Below are positions 54,439 to 63,820 of a DNA stretch of 64,000 bases, in pieces (position 1 is the first letter of the stretch; each line of letters starts with the position of its first letter). The stretch covers positions 1-64,000 of the forward strand of contig NZ_QOIO01000031.1 of NCBI RefSeq assembly GCF_003332305.1, written 5' to 3'. The position numbers and the translations under genes are program-made. Under the pieces are notes generated by a model. That model did not search any database. It was not told where the DNA came from and saw only the letters and a program-made list of their open reading frames with translations. Source of the DNA: Microvirga aerophila. Its GTDB lineage: Bacteria; Pseudomonadota; Alphaproteobacteria; Rhizobiales; Beijerinckiaceae.

Positions 54439-55433
54439 AGTGCTTGGATCTTCCGAATGACGTGGCCAAGGTTAAAGGCAGGCGGAATGAGACCGTTGGG
54501 TCGCAGGACAATCACAACAACGAGAACCAGCCCGTAGATCAGGAGGCGGTACTGTGCGGCAAAGTGAAGGACCTCGGGCAGGATGATGAGGAGAATGGCG
54601 CCGGCCGCGATCCCGACGATGTTCCCGACGCCGCCGATGATAATGATAAGAACGACCAGCAGCGATTCCTGGAAGGTGAAGCTTTCGGGACTGACAAATC
54701 GCTGGAAGGCGGAGAAAATCACACCGGTGGCGCCGCCGATGGCCGCGCTGATGGCAAAGGCCGCCAGTTTGAGGCCCGTCGTGTTGATCCCTAACCCGCG
54801 GGTGGCATCTTGGTCCTCCCTTAGGGCTCTCCAGGCTTTTCCCAGGATTGAGCGCTCCATGAAATAAACAGCACCGCAGACAACGATCGTCAGGATTAAC
54901 AGAAGGAAGTAGAAATTCGTTGGGCTGATCAGTGGAAGGCCGAAGATCCGTGCCCGATCGAGTGCCGCAATGCCTTGGGGGCCATTGGTCAGGTCATCGG
55001 CATTGTTGATGAGGATGCGGATGATCTCGCCGAAACTGAGTGTAACGATTGCGAGATAGTCCCCACGAAGTTTCAAGACCGGAAAGCCGAGTAAAATTCC
55101 GGCGAGAGCTCCAGTGCCAGCCCCGATCAAAAGGATGATCAGAAACGGCAGATGAATGTCGAACTGCCCGCTCGCAAGGAACGCATAGGTATAGGCGCCT
55201 ACGGCATAGAAGGCGATAAACCCCAGATCCAGCAGGCCAGCGTAGCCGACCACAATGTTCAACCCTACGGCAAGAATGATGTAGATCAGAATACTGTCCG
55301 CCACCCTGACATAGTATGGTGGCAGTGCCGGTACCTTCACCAGCAGCGCAACACAGACAAGGAGGGTCACGATCAGCCCGGTGCGTCTCAAGAAAACCGA
55401 TTTTCCCATCAGCTCAGTAATCCTTTTTCGCAA
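54414..55433 (-). CDS. livM: LivM-type ABC permease
   Basis: A 339-residue membrane protein with about nine hydrophobic segments, VGYAGLLDLGFIAFYAVGAY and FPVLKLRGDYLAIVTLSFGEIIRIL, the LivM markers. Start at 55433 overlaps livH by 20 bases; an ATG at 55409 is an alternative just after the livH stop. Confidence 0.92.
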   Translation of the reverse strand: MRKRITELMGKSVFLRRTGLIVTLLVCVALLVKVPALPPYYVRVADSILIYIILAVGLNIVVGYAGLLDLGFIAFYAVGAYTYAFLASGQFDIHLPFLIILLIGAGTGALAGILLGFPVLKLRGDYLAIVTLSFGEIIRILINNADDLTNGPQGIAALDRARIFGLPLISPTNFYFLLLILTIVVCGAVYFMERSILGKAWRALREDQDATRGLGINTTGLKLAAFAISAAIGGATGVIFSAFQRFVSPESFTFQESLLVVLIIIIGGVGNIVGIAAGAILLIILPEVLHFAAQYRLLIYGLVLVVVIVLRPNGLIPPAFNLGHVIRKIQALWLSPSNT

Positions 55434-56364
55434 CGACGGTTTCTTCCGTCACAGTCTCTCCAAGGAGCCCGGCCGGCTTGAACAGAAGCACCAGAATAAG
55501 CACGGCGAACGCAAATACGTCGCGGTACTCTGTGCCGACCGCACCGCCGGACACAATCGGAAGAAACGCGGTTCCGAAGACCTCAATGGCCCCGAGCAAA
55601 AACCCGCCGAGCATGGCACCGGGAATCGACCCGATGCCGCCCAGAATGGCCGCAGTGAATGCCTTCAGGCCAACGGCAGATCCCATGGTGGGCTGCATGA
55701 TCCCGTAGTAGGAGGCATACATAATCCCGGCCATCGCGCCGAGACCGGGGCCAATGAAAAAGATCAGGCTGACGGCCCGATTGACACGGATTCCGAGCAG
55801 ACTGGACGTGGTCCAGCTCTCTGACGCTGCGCGGATCCATATGCCGATCCGGGTTCCGTTGACGAAGGCCGTGAGACCGGCCATGAGTACAACCGCTGCA
55901 GCGAGAATGCCGAGCTGTGTTGTCGTGACCATGCCACCCAGCATCTCAATGGGACTGTTCGGCACAATGGCGGGAAAGTGTACTGGCTGCGGACCGACAG
56001 TCACACGTATGGCATTCTGCAGGACGATCGACATGCCCAAGGCACTGAGCATTGGCGCCAACCGCCCGTAGGCACGAAGCGGGCGGTAGGCAAAGCGCTC
56101 GACCGCGATCCCGAGAACACCAATGGCGACAAAGCTGACAACAATTGCCACGATTGTATCGACCAGGGGCGGCAGACCGCCAAGGGCGAGAAGCGCAGCC
56201 ATGGTAAAGGTAAAAAGATACGGGCCAAGCATGAAGAACTCGCCGTGCGCGAAGTTGATCAGGCGCATCACACCGTAGACCATTGTGTAGCCGAGGGCGA
56301 TCAAGCCGTAGATCGCGCCGATCGCAAGCGCGAAAATCACCTGCTGTAGCAAATAGTCGAGCAA
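55414..56364 (-). CDS. livH: LivH-type ABC permease
   Basis: A 316-residue membrane protein starting MLDYLLQQVIFALAIGAIYG LIALG, with GVMRLINFAHGEFFMLGPYL near residue 32 and LKAFTAAILGGIGSIPGAMLGG near residue 230, both LivH signatures. It is 69 bases after the binding-protein gene. Confidence 0.92.
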   Translation of the reverse strand: MLDYLLQQVIFALAIGAIYGLIALGYTMVYGVMRLINFAHGEFFMLGPYLFTFTMAALLALGGLPPLVDTIVAIVVSFVAIGVLGIAVERFAYRPLRAYGRLAPMLSALGMSIVLQNAIRVTVGPQPVHFPAIVPNSPIEMLGGMVTTTQLGILAAAVVLMAGLTAFVNGTRIGIWIRAASESWTTSSLLGIRVNRAVSLIFFIGPGLGAMAGIMYASYYGIMQPTMGSAVGLKAFTAAILGGIGSIPGAMLGGFLLGAIEVFGTAFLPIVSGGAVGTEYRDVFAFAVLILVLLFKPAGLLGETVTEETVVAKKDY

Positions 56365-56433
56365 GGAATACCCCCTTCGGTCGGGGGCCGATGTGACGCC
56401 ATCGGCCCCGCTCGTTGTGTCGCTGCGATCGGG

Positions 56434-57549
56434 TTATTCCTTGACGAGTTCGAACTTTCCGTTCTTGACGACGTAGAGATATACCGGCGCGGTAACGTTC
56501 TCGCCCTTCTCGTCGAACGCAACGGGACCGAGTAGGGTGTTAGCCTTCACGCCGTGCAGCTCGGCCAGTACTCCGTCCCGGTCAAAGGTCTTGGCCTTTT
56601 CAGCAGCGGCAGCGATGACCTGCGCGTTGACATAACCAAGGGCCGCGTAGGGTCCGGGCGGACGACCGAAGCGCGCCTGATGGCGGTTGGTGAAGTCAAC
56701 CAACTCGGGAGAGGAATCGTACGGAGGGAGCTGGAAGGTCAACAAGGCGCCTTCCGCGAAGGCGGGGCTCGCCTGCTTGATCAGATCCACCGTAAAGCCG
56801 ATGTCCGGACCGATGAACTGAGCATTCACCTGCTGCTCACGCATCTGTTTGAGGAACAACGCAAGCTGAGGCATGCCTGCGCCCATATAGATAACGTCGG
56901 GATTTTCGCGCTTGATGCCGGCGATCAGAGCCGAGAAATCAACATCATCGGGATTTACGCCAAAAGTTCCCGCGATCTTGCCTCCGCCTTTCTCAAAGTT
57001 TTCCTTGAACACGCCTGCGATACCCTGGCCAAAGACGGTCTTGTCGTGAACCAGGACAGCGTTCTTCAGTCCCAGCTTGCCTGAGACGTGTTTGGCTGGC
57101 AGTGCTCCCTGCTTAAAATCGTTCGCAACGGGGCGGACCACCGTCTTGTAACCCATCTCCATCAGCTTGGGGTTGGTCGCCGGCACAACCTGTGGCATCT
57201 CGCACGCGGAGTAGATGTCCAGGGCCGGCAGAGTGACGCCGCTGTTCATGTGGGCGATCACACCGATCACCTCGGGTGCGTCGCAGAACTGCTGCGCGAC
57301 CAGTGTGCCTTGACGGGGATCGGCGCGGTCGTCGAGGGGCCTGAAAACGACCTTGTTGCCCTTAATCCCGCCCTTCTCGTTGAGCTGATCAAAAAACAGC
57401 TGCGCTCCGTCGATCTGGGACTGGCCAAACTCCGCCTGTGCCCCAGACATGGGTGCACTTCCCCCAAAGACGATGTCGGCTGCGGCGACAGGCGAAACCG
57501 CGCTCATCAAGGCGATGGCGAGGGTGGATAAGATGGTGCTTCGCTTCAT
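56434..57549 (-). CDS. Branched-chain amino-acid-type ABC binding protein (family 4)
   Basis: A 371-residue periplasmic protein with signal peptide ILSTLAIALMSAVSPVAAA and first-lobe IVFGGSAPMSGAQAEFGQSQ typical of LivK-like binders, ending LLGPVAFDEKGENVTAPVYLYVVKNGKFELV. GAGGAT precedes the ATG. It starts the liv operon. LivK-like proteins bind many aromatic and aliphatic acids and amides besides Leu/Ile/Val; the enzyme neighbourhood suggests a carboxylic acid. Confidence 0.92.
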   Translation of the reverse strand: MKRSTILSTLAIALMSAVSPVAAADIVFGGSAPMSGAQAEFGQSQIDGAQLFFDQLNEKGGIKGNKVVFRPLDDRADPRQGTLVAQQFCDAPEVIGVIAHMNSGVTLPALDIYSACEMPQVVPATNPKLMEMGYKTVVRPVANDFKQGALPAKHVSGKLGLKNAVLVHDKTVFGQGIAGVFKENFEKGGGKIAGTFGVNPDDVDFSALIAGIKRENPDVIYMGAGMPQLALFLKQMREQQVNAQFIGPDIGFTVDLIKQASPAFAEGALLTFQLPPYDSSPELVDFTNRHQARFGRPPGPYAALGYVNAQVIAAAAEKAKTFDRDGVLAELHGVKANTLLGPVAFDEKGENVTAPVYLYVVKNGKFELVKE

Positions 57550-57725
57550 GTTCTATCCTCTCTGGTTCCGATTTCAGTCGTTCCGGTCTGCGGCGCTCTC
57601 TTTCGGAGCTGAACGGGCTCACATCGAGGTGAACTTTCCACGTTCAAATTTCACACAGCTGATGGTATGCAGCAAGTCCCTGAAGCCGCGCTCAGCCCTC
57701 CTTTCTATACCCTTTTGGGTCCTTC

Positions 57726-58514
57726 CTAGCGTGCGAGGTAGCCTCCATCGACAGCAAGGACATGTCCCGTTGTCATGGAGGCGGCTGAACTGGCGAGAAA
57801 CACCATGGCAGACGCGACCTCTTCCGGCTCCGCCAGACGTCGCATGGGGGTCAGGTCGAAGATTTTCTCCATCTGAGCGGGATCTGCCATCAAGTGATCG
57901 ATCAACGGGGTTCGCACCCATGTCGGCGCAACGGCATTGACGCGAATTCCCGCGCCGGCCCATTCCACAGCCATGGTCCGGGTCAGATTGACGACCGCAG
58001 CTTTGGTGGACTGATAGGAGATGTTGGGATGAAGGCCGCCTCCTGAAAAGCTCATGATGGAGGCTGTATTTACGATTACACCCGGTGTGGCTCGCGCGAG
58101 CCACGAGCGCGCGGCGGTGCGGGAGCACAAGAACATGCCAGTGAGATTGACGGCCACGACCTTGTTCCAGTCGTCGACAGACAGATCGATTGTGGCCTCG
58201 CGGACTGAGATGCCAGCATTGTTGATCAACACGTCAAAGCCGCCAAGATCGACTTCCGCCTGGGCGAAGACCCGTTTAATCTCGCTCTGATCTGTGACAT
58301 CCAACGGGTACGCGCGAGCGACACCACCGTTTGCGGCCACCTGATCGGCAACGCCGGCGGCAGCCTCGTTGTCGAGGTCGAGAACAGCCACACTTGCTCC
58401 GAACGCGGCAAACATCAGGGCCGCTGCCCGACCTATTCCTCCAGCGCCGCCGGTGATGAACGCCCGCTGGCCATCCAATCGAAACATCCTTTCTGGATTC
58501 GGATTGTGGACCAT
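57726..58514 (-). CDS. SDR-family NAD(P) dehydrogenase
   Basis: A 262-residue short-chain dehydrogenase (from ATG 58514): FITGGAGGIGRAAALMFAAFG nucleotide motif, VLDLDNEA (Asp favours NAD), LINNAGISVRE, the Ser in NTASIMSFS and catalytic YQSTK. The frame extends to TTG 58577, overlapping the ADC gene by eight bases; the ATG start gives the normal family length. Conserved C-terminal MTTGHVLAVDGGYLAR is present. Co-directional with the ADC gene upstream. Confidence 0.88.
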   Translation of the reverse strand: MVHNPNPERMFRLDGQRAFITGGAGGIGRAAALMFAAFGASVAVLDLDNEAAAGVADQVAANGGVARAYPLDVTDQSEIKRVFAQAEVDLGGFDVLINNAGISVREATIDLSVDDWNKVVAVNLTGMFLCSRTAARSWLARATPGVIVNTASIMSFSGGGLHPNISYQSTKAAVVNLTRTMAVEWAGAGIRVNAVAPTWVRTPLIDHLMADPAQMEKIFDLTPMRRLAEPEEVASAMVFLASSAASMTTGHVLAVDGGYLAR

Positions 58515-58569
58515 GAAGGGTGCTCCAACGGCTGGCTTGGCGGGCTGGCGCGGCCCACCAAGCGGATTG

Positions 58570-59268
58570 TCAGCCAACGATCTTGCCGAACGCCAACAGG
58601 AAATTAGCGACCGTCATCTCAGCCCCTACCACTTCCAGCACCTCGAAATCGGAGAAGGGATCAGTGGCGTTCCCCCCGATCTTGAGGTCGGCGGTACCGA
58701 CGACATGCCTGATCGTCGATGCCTGCCCCAGTGTGTTCTCAATGATCTGGGTGGTCACGTCGCTTGACTCGGGGGATGGGATCACCCGAGTTTGAAAGCG
58801 GGGCTGAAGCAGCGGCTTTTCGAAGGCAGCCCCGCCGGCCTTGAAGTCGATTTCGATGAGAGAGACATTGCGCCGCGACAGCTTGGCTTTGACTGATGTA
58901 TCGTCAGCTGTCCATTCGACCTCGCCCATCTTCTTGGGATAGCCCCAGACTTCCCGCCCGACGGCCATGGAGTCATCGTTGGTGACGATTTCATACAGGA
59001 CATGCCCGCCAGGGCGGCCTTGGTACGACATCGGAACGACGATGCCGCCCTCGGCGTAGGAGCCGAGGGAGCCTCCCTCCGGAACGTCCATGATGAAGAA
59101 TTCAATGACGTCTCCCCGGACGTCGAATGGCTTCGGCAGCGCTTTCCGAATGGCCGCCTCTTCAACACGACAGAAGACGCTTACCTTGGTGTACGCCTTA
59201 TAGTCGAAGGGCGGCGCCTGGTAGAGCGGCGAGCGCTGCGGAATAGTGTAACTGATTTGTTCCGACAC
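58570..59268 (-). CDS. Acetoacetate decarboxylase-family protein 2
   Basis: The 232-residue protein keeps REVWGYPKKMGEVEW with the Lys pair, VIEFFIMDVPEGGSLGSY and PMSYQGRPGGHVLYEIVTND. It starts with GTG 59268. It is clearly paralogous to the protein encoded at 51.9-52.6 kb but divergent, so the two are not recent duplicates. It is coupled to the SDR gene that follows. Confidence 0.85.
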   Translation of the reverse strand: MSEQISYTIPQRSPLYQAPPFDYKAYTKVSVFCRVEEAAIRKALPKPFDVRGDVIEFFIMDVPEGGSLGSYAEGGIVVPMSYQGRPGGHVLYEIVTNDDSMAVGREVWGYPKKMGEVEWTADDTSVKAKLSRRNVSLIEIDFKAGGAAFEKPLLQPRFQTRVIPSPESSDVTTQIIENTLGQASTIRHVVGTADLKIGGNATDPFSDFEVLEVVGAEMTVANFLLAFGKIVG

Positions 59269-59357
59269 CGGTTGATCATCCCTTGTGACAGCCTATGGGA
59301 ACAGTCTCATCCCCATGAAAAGCACTTGTCAATATTTCACGAAGATGAATTTCGTCG

Positions 59358-60791
59358 TCAGCGATGCGTTTGTGAAACGAACTTGATGTTCTGATAGGTC
59401 TCGAGCGCCTCGGTGCCCCCCTCGGAACCATAGCCTGAGTCCTTGACACCGTTGAACGGCACCTCGGGATAGGCCAAGCCGTATTCATTGATGGATATCA
59501 TCCCGGTCTCGACTTCGGCCGCCAGCAGCGCAGCGGTCCGCTGCGAGCGGGTGAAGGCATAGGCTGCAAGACCAAACGACAGCCGGTTGGCCTCGGCGAC
59601 CGCCTCATCAAGCCCGCGGAATCGATTGATGACGGCAACAGGGCCAAACGGCTCCTCATTCATGATTGCTGCGCTCGGCGGCACGTCGGTCAGAACGGTC
59701 GGCTCGAAAAAGTTGCCTTTGTTCCCAATCCGCCTGCCGCCCGTGAGCAGCTTCCCGCCTTTGTCAACGGCATCCCCGATCAACCGCTCCATTGCATCGA
59801 TGCGCCGTGCATTGGCAAGAGGGCCCATTTGTGTTTGTGGGAGGAGCCCATCTCCGACCTCAACCGATTTGGCGGCTGTGACAAAGCCCTCCACAAATCC
59901 GTCGAACGCTGGCTCCTCGACCAGCAAACGTGTCGGCGCAATGCAGACCTGCCCGGCATTGTGGAACTTGTGCGCCGCAAGCATCGAGACCGACGATTCA
60001 GGGTCTGCGTCGGCACACACAATGGCTGGCGCATGGCCGCCAAGCTCCATCGTGACACGCTTCATGTGCTGGCCTGCGAGAGCCGTCAGCTGTTTTCCAA
60101 CCGGAGTTGAGCCTGTGAACGAGACCTTGCGGATTGTCGGATGCGGGATCAGATATTCGGAAATCTCCCCTGGGTTGCCGTAGACAAGGTTGATGGCCCC
60201 ATCAGGGAAGCCCGCATCGGTAAAGGCCTTGACCATCGCCGCGCATGATGCGGGAGCTTCCTCAGCGGCCTTGAGGATGACCGTACAGCCCGCCGCGAGT
60301 GCCGCGGACATTTTTCGGATGGCCTGCGCCACTGGGTAGTTCCAGGGTGTGAACGCCGCGACAGGGCCGACCGGCTCCTTGACAACCATCTGGTAGGTAT
60401 CGGGATTGCGTGGTGGGATCAGGCGCCCGTAGGCGCGGATGCCTTCCTCGGCAAACCACCGGATTACATCACTGGCGTTGGTCAGCTCCGATCGGGCCTC
60501 CGCAAGCGGCTTTCCCTGTTCCATTGTCAGGATTGGCGCAATTGCCTCAACGCGGGCTCTCAGATTGTCAGCGGCCGCATGAAGGAGCCTTGCGCGCTCG
60601 CGTGCCGTTGTCTTGCGCCAAACCGCAAACGCTGAGGCCACATGTTCCAGGGCCTGATCCAGGTCTTCCTTGGAGGCATGGGCGACCCGCCCGATTTCCA
60701 GCTCCGTCGCTGGGTTCATGACGGGAAGCGTCGCCCCATTCGCGGCATCGGTCCATTTGCCGCCGATCAGCAGGGAAGTGTTGGGATACAC
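59358..60791 (-). CDS. Aldehyde dehydrogenase, succinate-semialdehyde dehydrogenase-like
   Basis: The 477-residue NAD(P) enzyme has AFTPWNYPVAQ, KAAEEAPASCAAMV, SFTGSTPVGKQL, MELGGHAPAIVCADAD with the catalytic Glu, and FHNAGQVCIAPTRLLVE with the nucleophile Cys, all GabD/SSADH-type motifs. It starts at GTG 60791 behind GAGGTAG, 33 bases after the alcohol dehydrogenase gene. It oxidises an aldehyde to an acid, probably the product of that dehydrogenase. Confidence 0.9.
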   Translation of the reverse strand: MYPNTSLLIGGKWTDAANGATLPVMNPATELEIGRVAHASKEDLDQALEHVASAFAVWRKTTARERARLLHAAADNLRARVEAIAPILTMEQGKPLAEARSELTNASDVIRWFAEEGIRAYGRLIPPRNPDTYQMVVKEPVGPVAAFTPWNYPVAQAIRKMSAALAAGCTVILKAAEEAPASCAAMVKAFTDAGFPDGAINLVYGNPGEISEYLIPHPTIRKVSFTGSTPVGKQLTALAGQHMKRVTMELGGHAPAIVCADADPESSVSMLAAHKFHNAGQVCIAPTRLLVEEPAFDGFVEGFVTAAKSVEVGDGLLPQTQMGPLANARRIDAMERLIGDAVDKGGKLLTGGRRIGNKGNFFEPTVLTDVPPSAAIMNEEPFGPVAVINRFRGLDEAVAEANRLSFGLAAYAFTRSQRTAALLAAEVETGMISINEYGLAYPEVPFNGVKDSGYGSEGGTEALETYQNIKFVSQTHR

Positions 60792-60823
60792 AGTCTACCT
60801 CATTTCAAATGGCTGTGGCTGAC

Positions 60824-61927
60824 TCAGTGGTCGAAACACACGAGAGTGCGTGCGAGTACGCCTTGCTCCAACCAACGAAAGGCGTCGTTGATCTGTTCGA
60901 GCGCGATGCGTTTGCCGATCTGACGATCGATGTCGAACTTCCCAGCGCGATACAGACCCAGAATGCGATCGAAGTCCCGCTCAGGAATACCGCCGCCGTA
61001 GTTGCTGCCGGCGACGCGCTTCTGGGTATTGGGAAGTGTGGATGCAGGCAGAGCCACCATTTCTTCCCGTCCCGCGATGCCAACCGAAACAACAATTCCA
61101 CCGGGACGAATGCAGTCATAGGCGGCCGAAATGGCGGTGGGGCGGCCGGTACATTCTATCACGCTGTCGGCACCCCGGCCGCGGTTGAGGGATTTGATCG
61201 CGTCAGTCACGTCGCACGTGTTCGGGTTGAGAAAATGGGTTGCACCAAACGAACGGGCAACTCCCTCCTTGTCACCGTTAATATCGATGGCAACGATCAT
61301 CTCTGCTCCGGACAGTGCAGCCGCCTGGATCGCATTGATGCCGACGCCGCCGACGCCAATCACGCCAACCGTATCGCCTGGTTCAACCCGAGCGTCGTTG
61401 ACCACGGCACCGAATCCGGTTGTCACAGCGCATCCGACGAGTGCGGCGACCTCGAAGGGAACATCTTCGCCGATTGGTAGGCAGCCCGTTTCCGGAACGA
61501 CCGCATACTCGGCGAAACTGGATACGCAGGAGTAATGATGAATGCTGCCCGATTGTGCCTCAAGCCGGCTTGTCCCGTCCCAAAGGCCACCGCGCCCGGC
61601 CGCAAAGCCGTACACGTCGCAAAGGGTCGGGAACCTTTTTTGGCAGTAGAAACACTGACCGCAATTTGGAGCCCATGAAAGAATGACGCGGTCGCCCACC
61701 CGTACCTTGGACACCGCAGAGCCAACTCGCTCCACGACGCCCGAGGCCTCGTGGCCGAGGATGAGCGGCAGCTTTGCCCGCGACTTGCCCTTGGACGCAC
61801 TCAGGTCGCTATGACACACGCCAGTTGCCGCAATGCGCACCAGCACCTCACGGTCCTTCGGATCAGCAATCGCAACATCCTGAATGACCATGTCCTCATT
61901 GTAGGCGTGAAGCACCGCAGCTTTCAT
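60824..61927 (-). CDS. Zinc-dependent alcohol dehydrogenase (class III-like MDR)
   Basis: The 367-residue protein has VCHSDLSASKG and GHEASGVVERVG for the catalytic zinc, CGQCFYCQKRFPTLC with four Cys for the structural zinc, and NAD motif VIGVGGVGINAIQAAALSGAEMIVAID near residue 198. ATG 61927 is chosen because the family N-terminus (MKAAVLHAYNEDM) starts there. It precedes the aldehyde dehydrogenase gene, making an alcohol to aldehyde to acid pair. Confidence 0.9.
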   Translation of the reverse strand: MKAAVLHAYNEDMVIQDVAIADPKDREVLVRIAATGVCHSDLSASKGKSRAKLPLILGHEASGVVERVGSAVSKVRVGDRVILSWAPNCGQCFYCQKRFPTLCDVYGFAAGRGGLWDGTSRLEAQSGSIHHYSCVSSFAEYAVVPETGCLPIGEDVPFEVAALVGCAVTTGFGAVVNDARVEPGDTVGVIGVGGVGINAIQAAALSGAEMIVAIDINGDKEGVARSFGATHFLNPNTCDVTDAIKSLNRGRGADSVIECTGRPTAISAAYDCIRPGGIVVSVGIAGREEMVALPASTLPNTQKRVAGSNYGGGIPERDFDRILGLYRAGKFDIDRQIGKRIALEQINDAFRWLEQGVLARTLVCFDH

Positions 61928-61942
61928 GCGCACAGACTCCTC

Positions 61943-61972
61943 TTGATATGCGGCCGTTTGATATGCGGCCGT
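61943..61972. repeat. Two tandem 15-bp copies in front of the alcohol dehydrogenase start
   Basis: TTGATATGCGGCCGT occurs twice head to tail, ending 15 bases before the ATG. It separates the acyl-CoA ligase stop from the dehydrogenase start and may influence its translation; no operator family is recognised. Confidence 0.6.
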
Positions 61973-62000
61973 TGAGTGCGGGGGCCGCCTCCCCTGCTTT

Positions 62001-63551
62001 TCACGACGCACTCTCTGGCATGGCGCGCTTGTGGTAGCCGGCCATGCGGTCCCACGCTCCATCCAGCGTTGCGGGCAGTCGATGCTTCATGATCCGCTGA
62101 CTAGGCGTGCGCTCAAAGTCATCGACAAGTGCCAGGTAGCGGGGATTCTGGTATGGGGCGAGATGCTGGGCGAGCCATTCCGAAAACGCGGGAAAGTCGA
62201 TGCGTTCGCCGGACCTGGCTTTGATAAAGAGCTTGATCTCCTGCTCGCCGATATCAGCCTGCACGCCAATGAGTGCGCAATCTTCGACCGCTGGATGCAT
62301 GCCAGCCACGTGCTCGACCTCGAAGGCCGAGACATTTTCACCTCTCACCCGCACGCTGTCGGTCAGCCGACCCAGGTAATACAGGTTACCATCGGCGTCT
62401 GTCGTTCCGAGATCACCGGTATGAAAGCCGTCAGAACGAAGTGCCTTGACCGTGGCGTCCGCGTTGCGGAAATAGCCGGAAAACACTGCACCGTGCTGGC
62501 GTGCGTGCACAACAATTTCGCCTCGGTCGCCCGGCTCAAGGGTGTCACCCTGCTCGTTCATGATTTGAAAGCTGAGCCAGGGAACGGCCCGTCCGACCGC
62601 GCCGACAACGCCAGTATCGTTAAAAGTGGTGATGCTGGAGGACTCAGTCATTCCGTAGCATTCATGCAGTGTGACACCGAACCGTTCCTCGAAGTCGCGC
62701 CAGATCTCCCGTGGGCATCCTCCTCCCCACGCAATGCGAACCTGGTGATTGCGGTCGCTTTCGCTCTCCGGCTGTTTGAGCAGGATCTGCAGGATGCCGC
62801 CGAGGTAGTGGATCTGTGTCGCTCCACACTCACGCACCTGGTCCCAAAACCGCGTGGCGCTGAACCGCTGGACCATGGCAAGGCGGACGTCCCGCAGCAG
62901 CGGGATCGGAACGAGTTGAGCTCCGCCGATGTGATAGAGTGGCTCCCACACAAAGAAGACATCGCCATCCTGAGCGCTCGAAGCCAGCATCGCCCCCTCG
63001 CTGGCAAAGCGAAGCATGCGATGGGTGACACAGACGCCCTTTGGCCGCCCGGTGGTTCCCGACGTGTAGTTGATTGCGAAAAGATCGTCAGGCGCGGGAA
63101 GGGTTTCGTTGAAAGCGCCGCCGGCCGTGGCGATTTGCGTCAGACTGAGACCGTCGCCGACCTCTGGAACCAGGGTGATATGCGCCAGGTCCGCGCCGCA
63201 CTGGCTGATCGTGGGCAATAAATCGGCATTGGCAACGATGATCCTGGGATCAGAGTGCTCGAGAATGTACTTGAGGCCCTCGCCGCGCTGCTGAACGTTG
63301 ACTGGAACCCATACAGCGCCTGACTTTGCAATGCCGAACAGTGTTGCTACGCTCTCGGGACTGTTGCGCAGCATCAGGGCGACACGGTCGCCGTGCTCGA
63401 CGCCAAGACTCCTCAATCCCAGCGCAATGGAATCCGACATCCGGTGCAATTCGGCAAAGGTGATCGGCTTTTCGTCGAAGGTTGCATAAATGGCGTTCGG
63501 CGTGGCGGCTGCACGGCCGGGAAGAAGGGTGATGAAGCCTTGATTGTCCAC
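62001..63551 (-). CDS. AMP-dependent acyl-CoA ligase (CaiC / class I adenylate-forming)
   Basis: The 516-residue enzyme activates a carboxylic acid to its CoA ester. It has the P-loop INYTSGTTGRPKGV, YGMTESSSITTF, and TGDLGTTDADGNLYYLGRLT followed by DSVRVRGENVSAFEVE, and the C-terminal catalytic Lys in PSQRIMKHRLP. GTG 63551 is chosen behind AAGGA. Its closest named types are crotonobetaine/carnitine-CoA ligase and similar; the substrate here is unknown. It leads the ligase-dehydrogenase group. Confidence 0.88.
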   Translation of the reverse strand: MDNQGFITLLPGRAAATPNAIYATFDEKPITFAELHRMSDSIALGLRSLGVEHGDRVALMLRNSPESVATLFGIAKSGAVWVPVNVQQRGEGLKYILEHSDPRIIVANADLLPTISQCGADLAHITLVPEVGDGLSLTQIATAGGAFNETLPAPDDLFAINYTSGTTGRPKGVCVTHRMLRFASEGAMLASSAQDGDVFFVWEPLYHIGGAQLVPIPLLRDVRLAMVQRFSATRFWDQVRECGATQIHYLGGILQILLKQPESESDRNHQVRIAWGGGCPREIWRDFEERFGVTLHECYGMTESSSITTFNDTGVVGAVGRAVPWLSFQIMNEQGDTLEPGDRGEIVVHARQHGAVFSGYFRNADATVKALRSDGFHTGDLGTTDADGNLYYLGRLTDSVRVRGENVSAFEVEHVAGMHPAVEDCALIGVQADIGEQEIKLFIKARSGERIDFPAFSEWLAQHLAPYQNPRYLALVDDFERTPSQRIMKHRLPATLDGAWDRMAGYHKRAMPESAS

Positions 63552-63820
63552 GCTCTTGTCCTTGCGTTGAACGGGAGAGGGATCCCTGCCAGATCGTGAG
63601 GGTTTCAGTCGGTAGAATCGGTTGGGCCAGTTCCTTCGCGCCGCGGCGCGAGAGAGCGCCCCATCATGTGCGTCGGCTCGCCATCGGCATAGGCATAGGC
63701 ACACCCTTCGTATTGCATTGCAATACTCAATATCGTATTCTGATACCGACGCGAGTCAAGAGGGTGCTTGAAGTCAAGCAGGATGGCGACGGCAGGCTTT
63801 CGGGATTCGAAGACTTAGGG

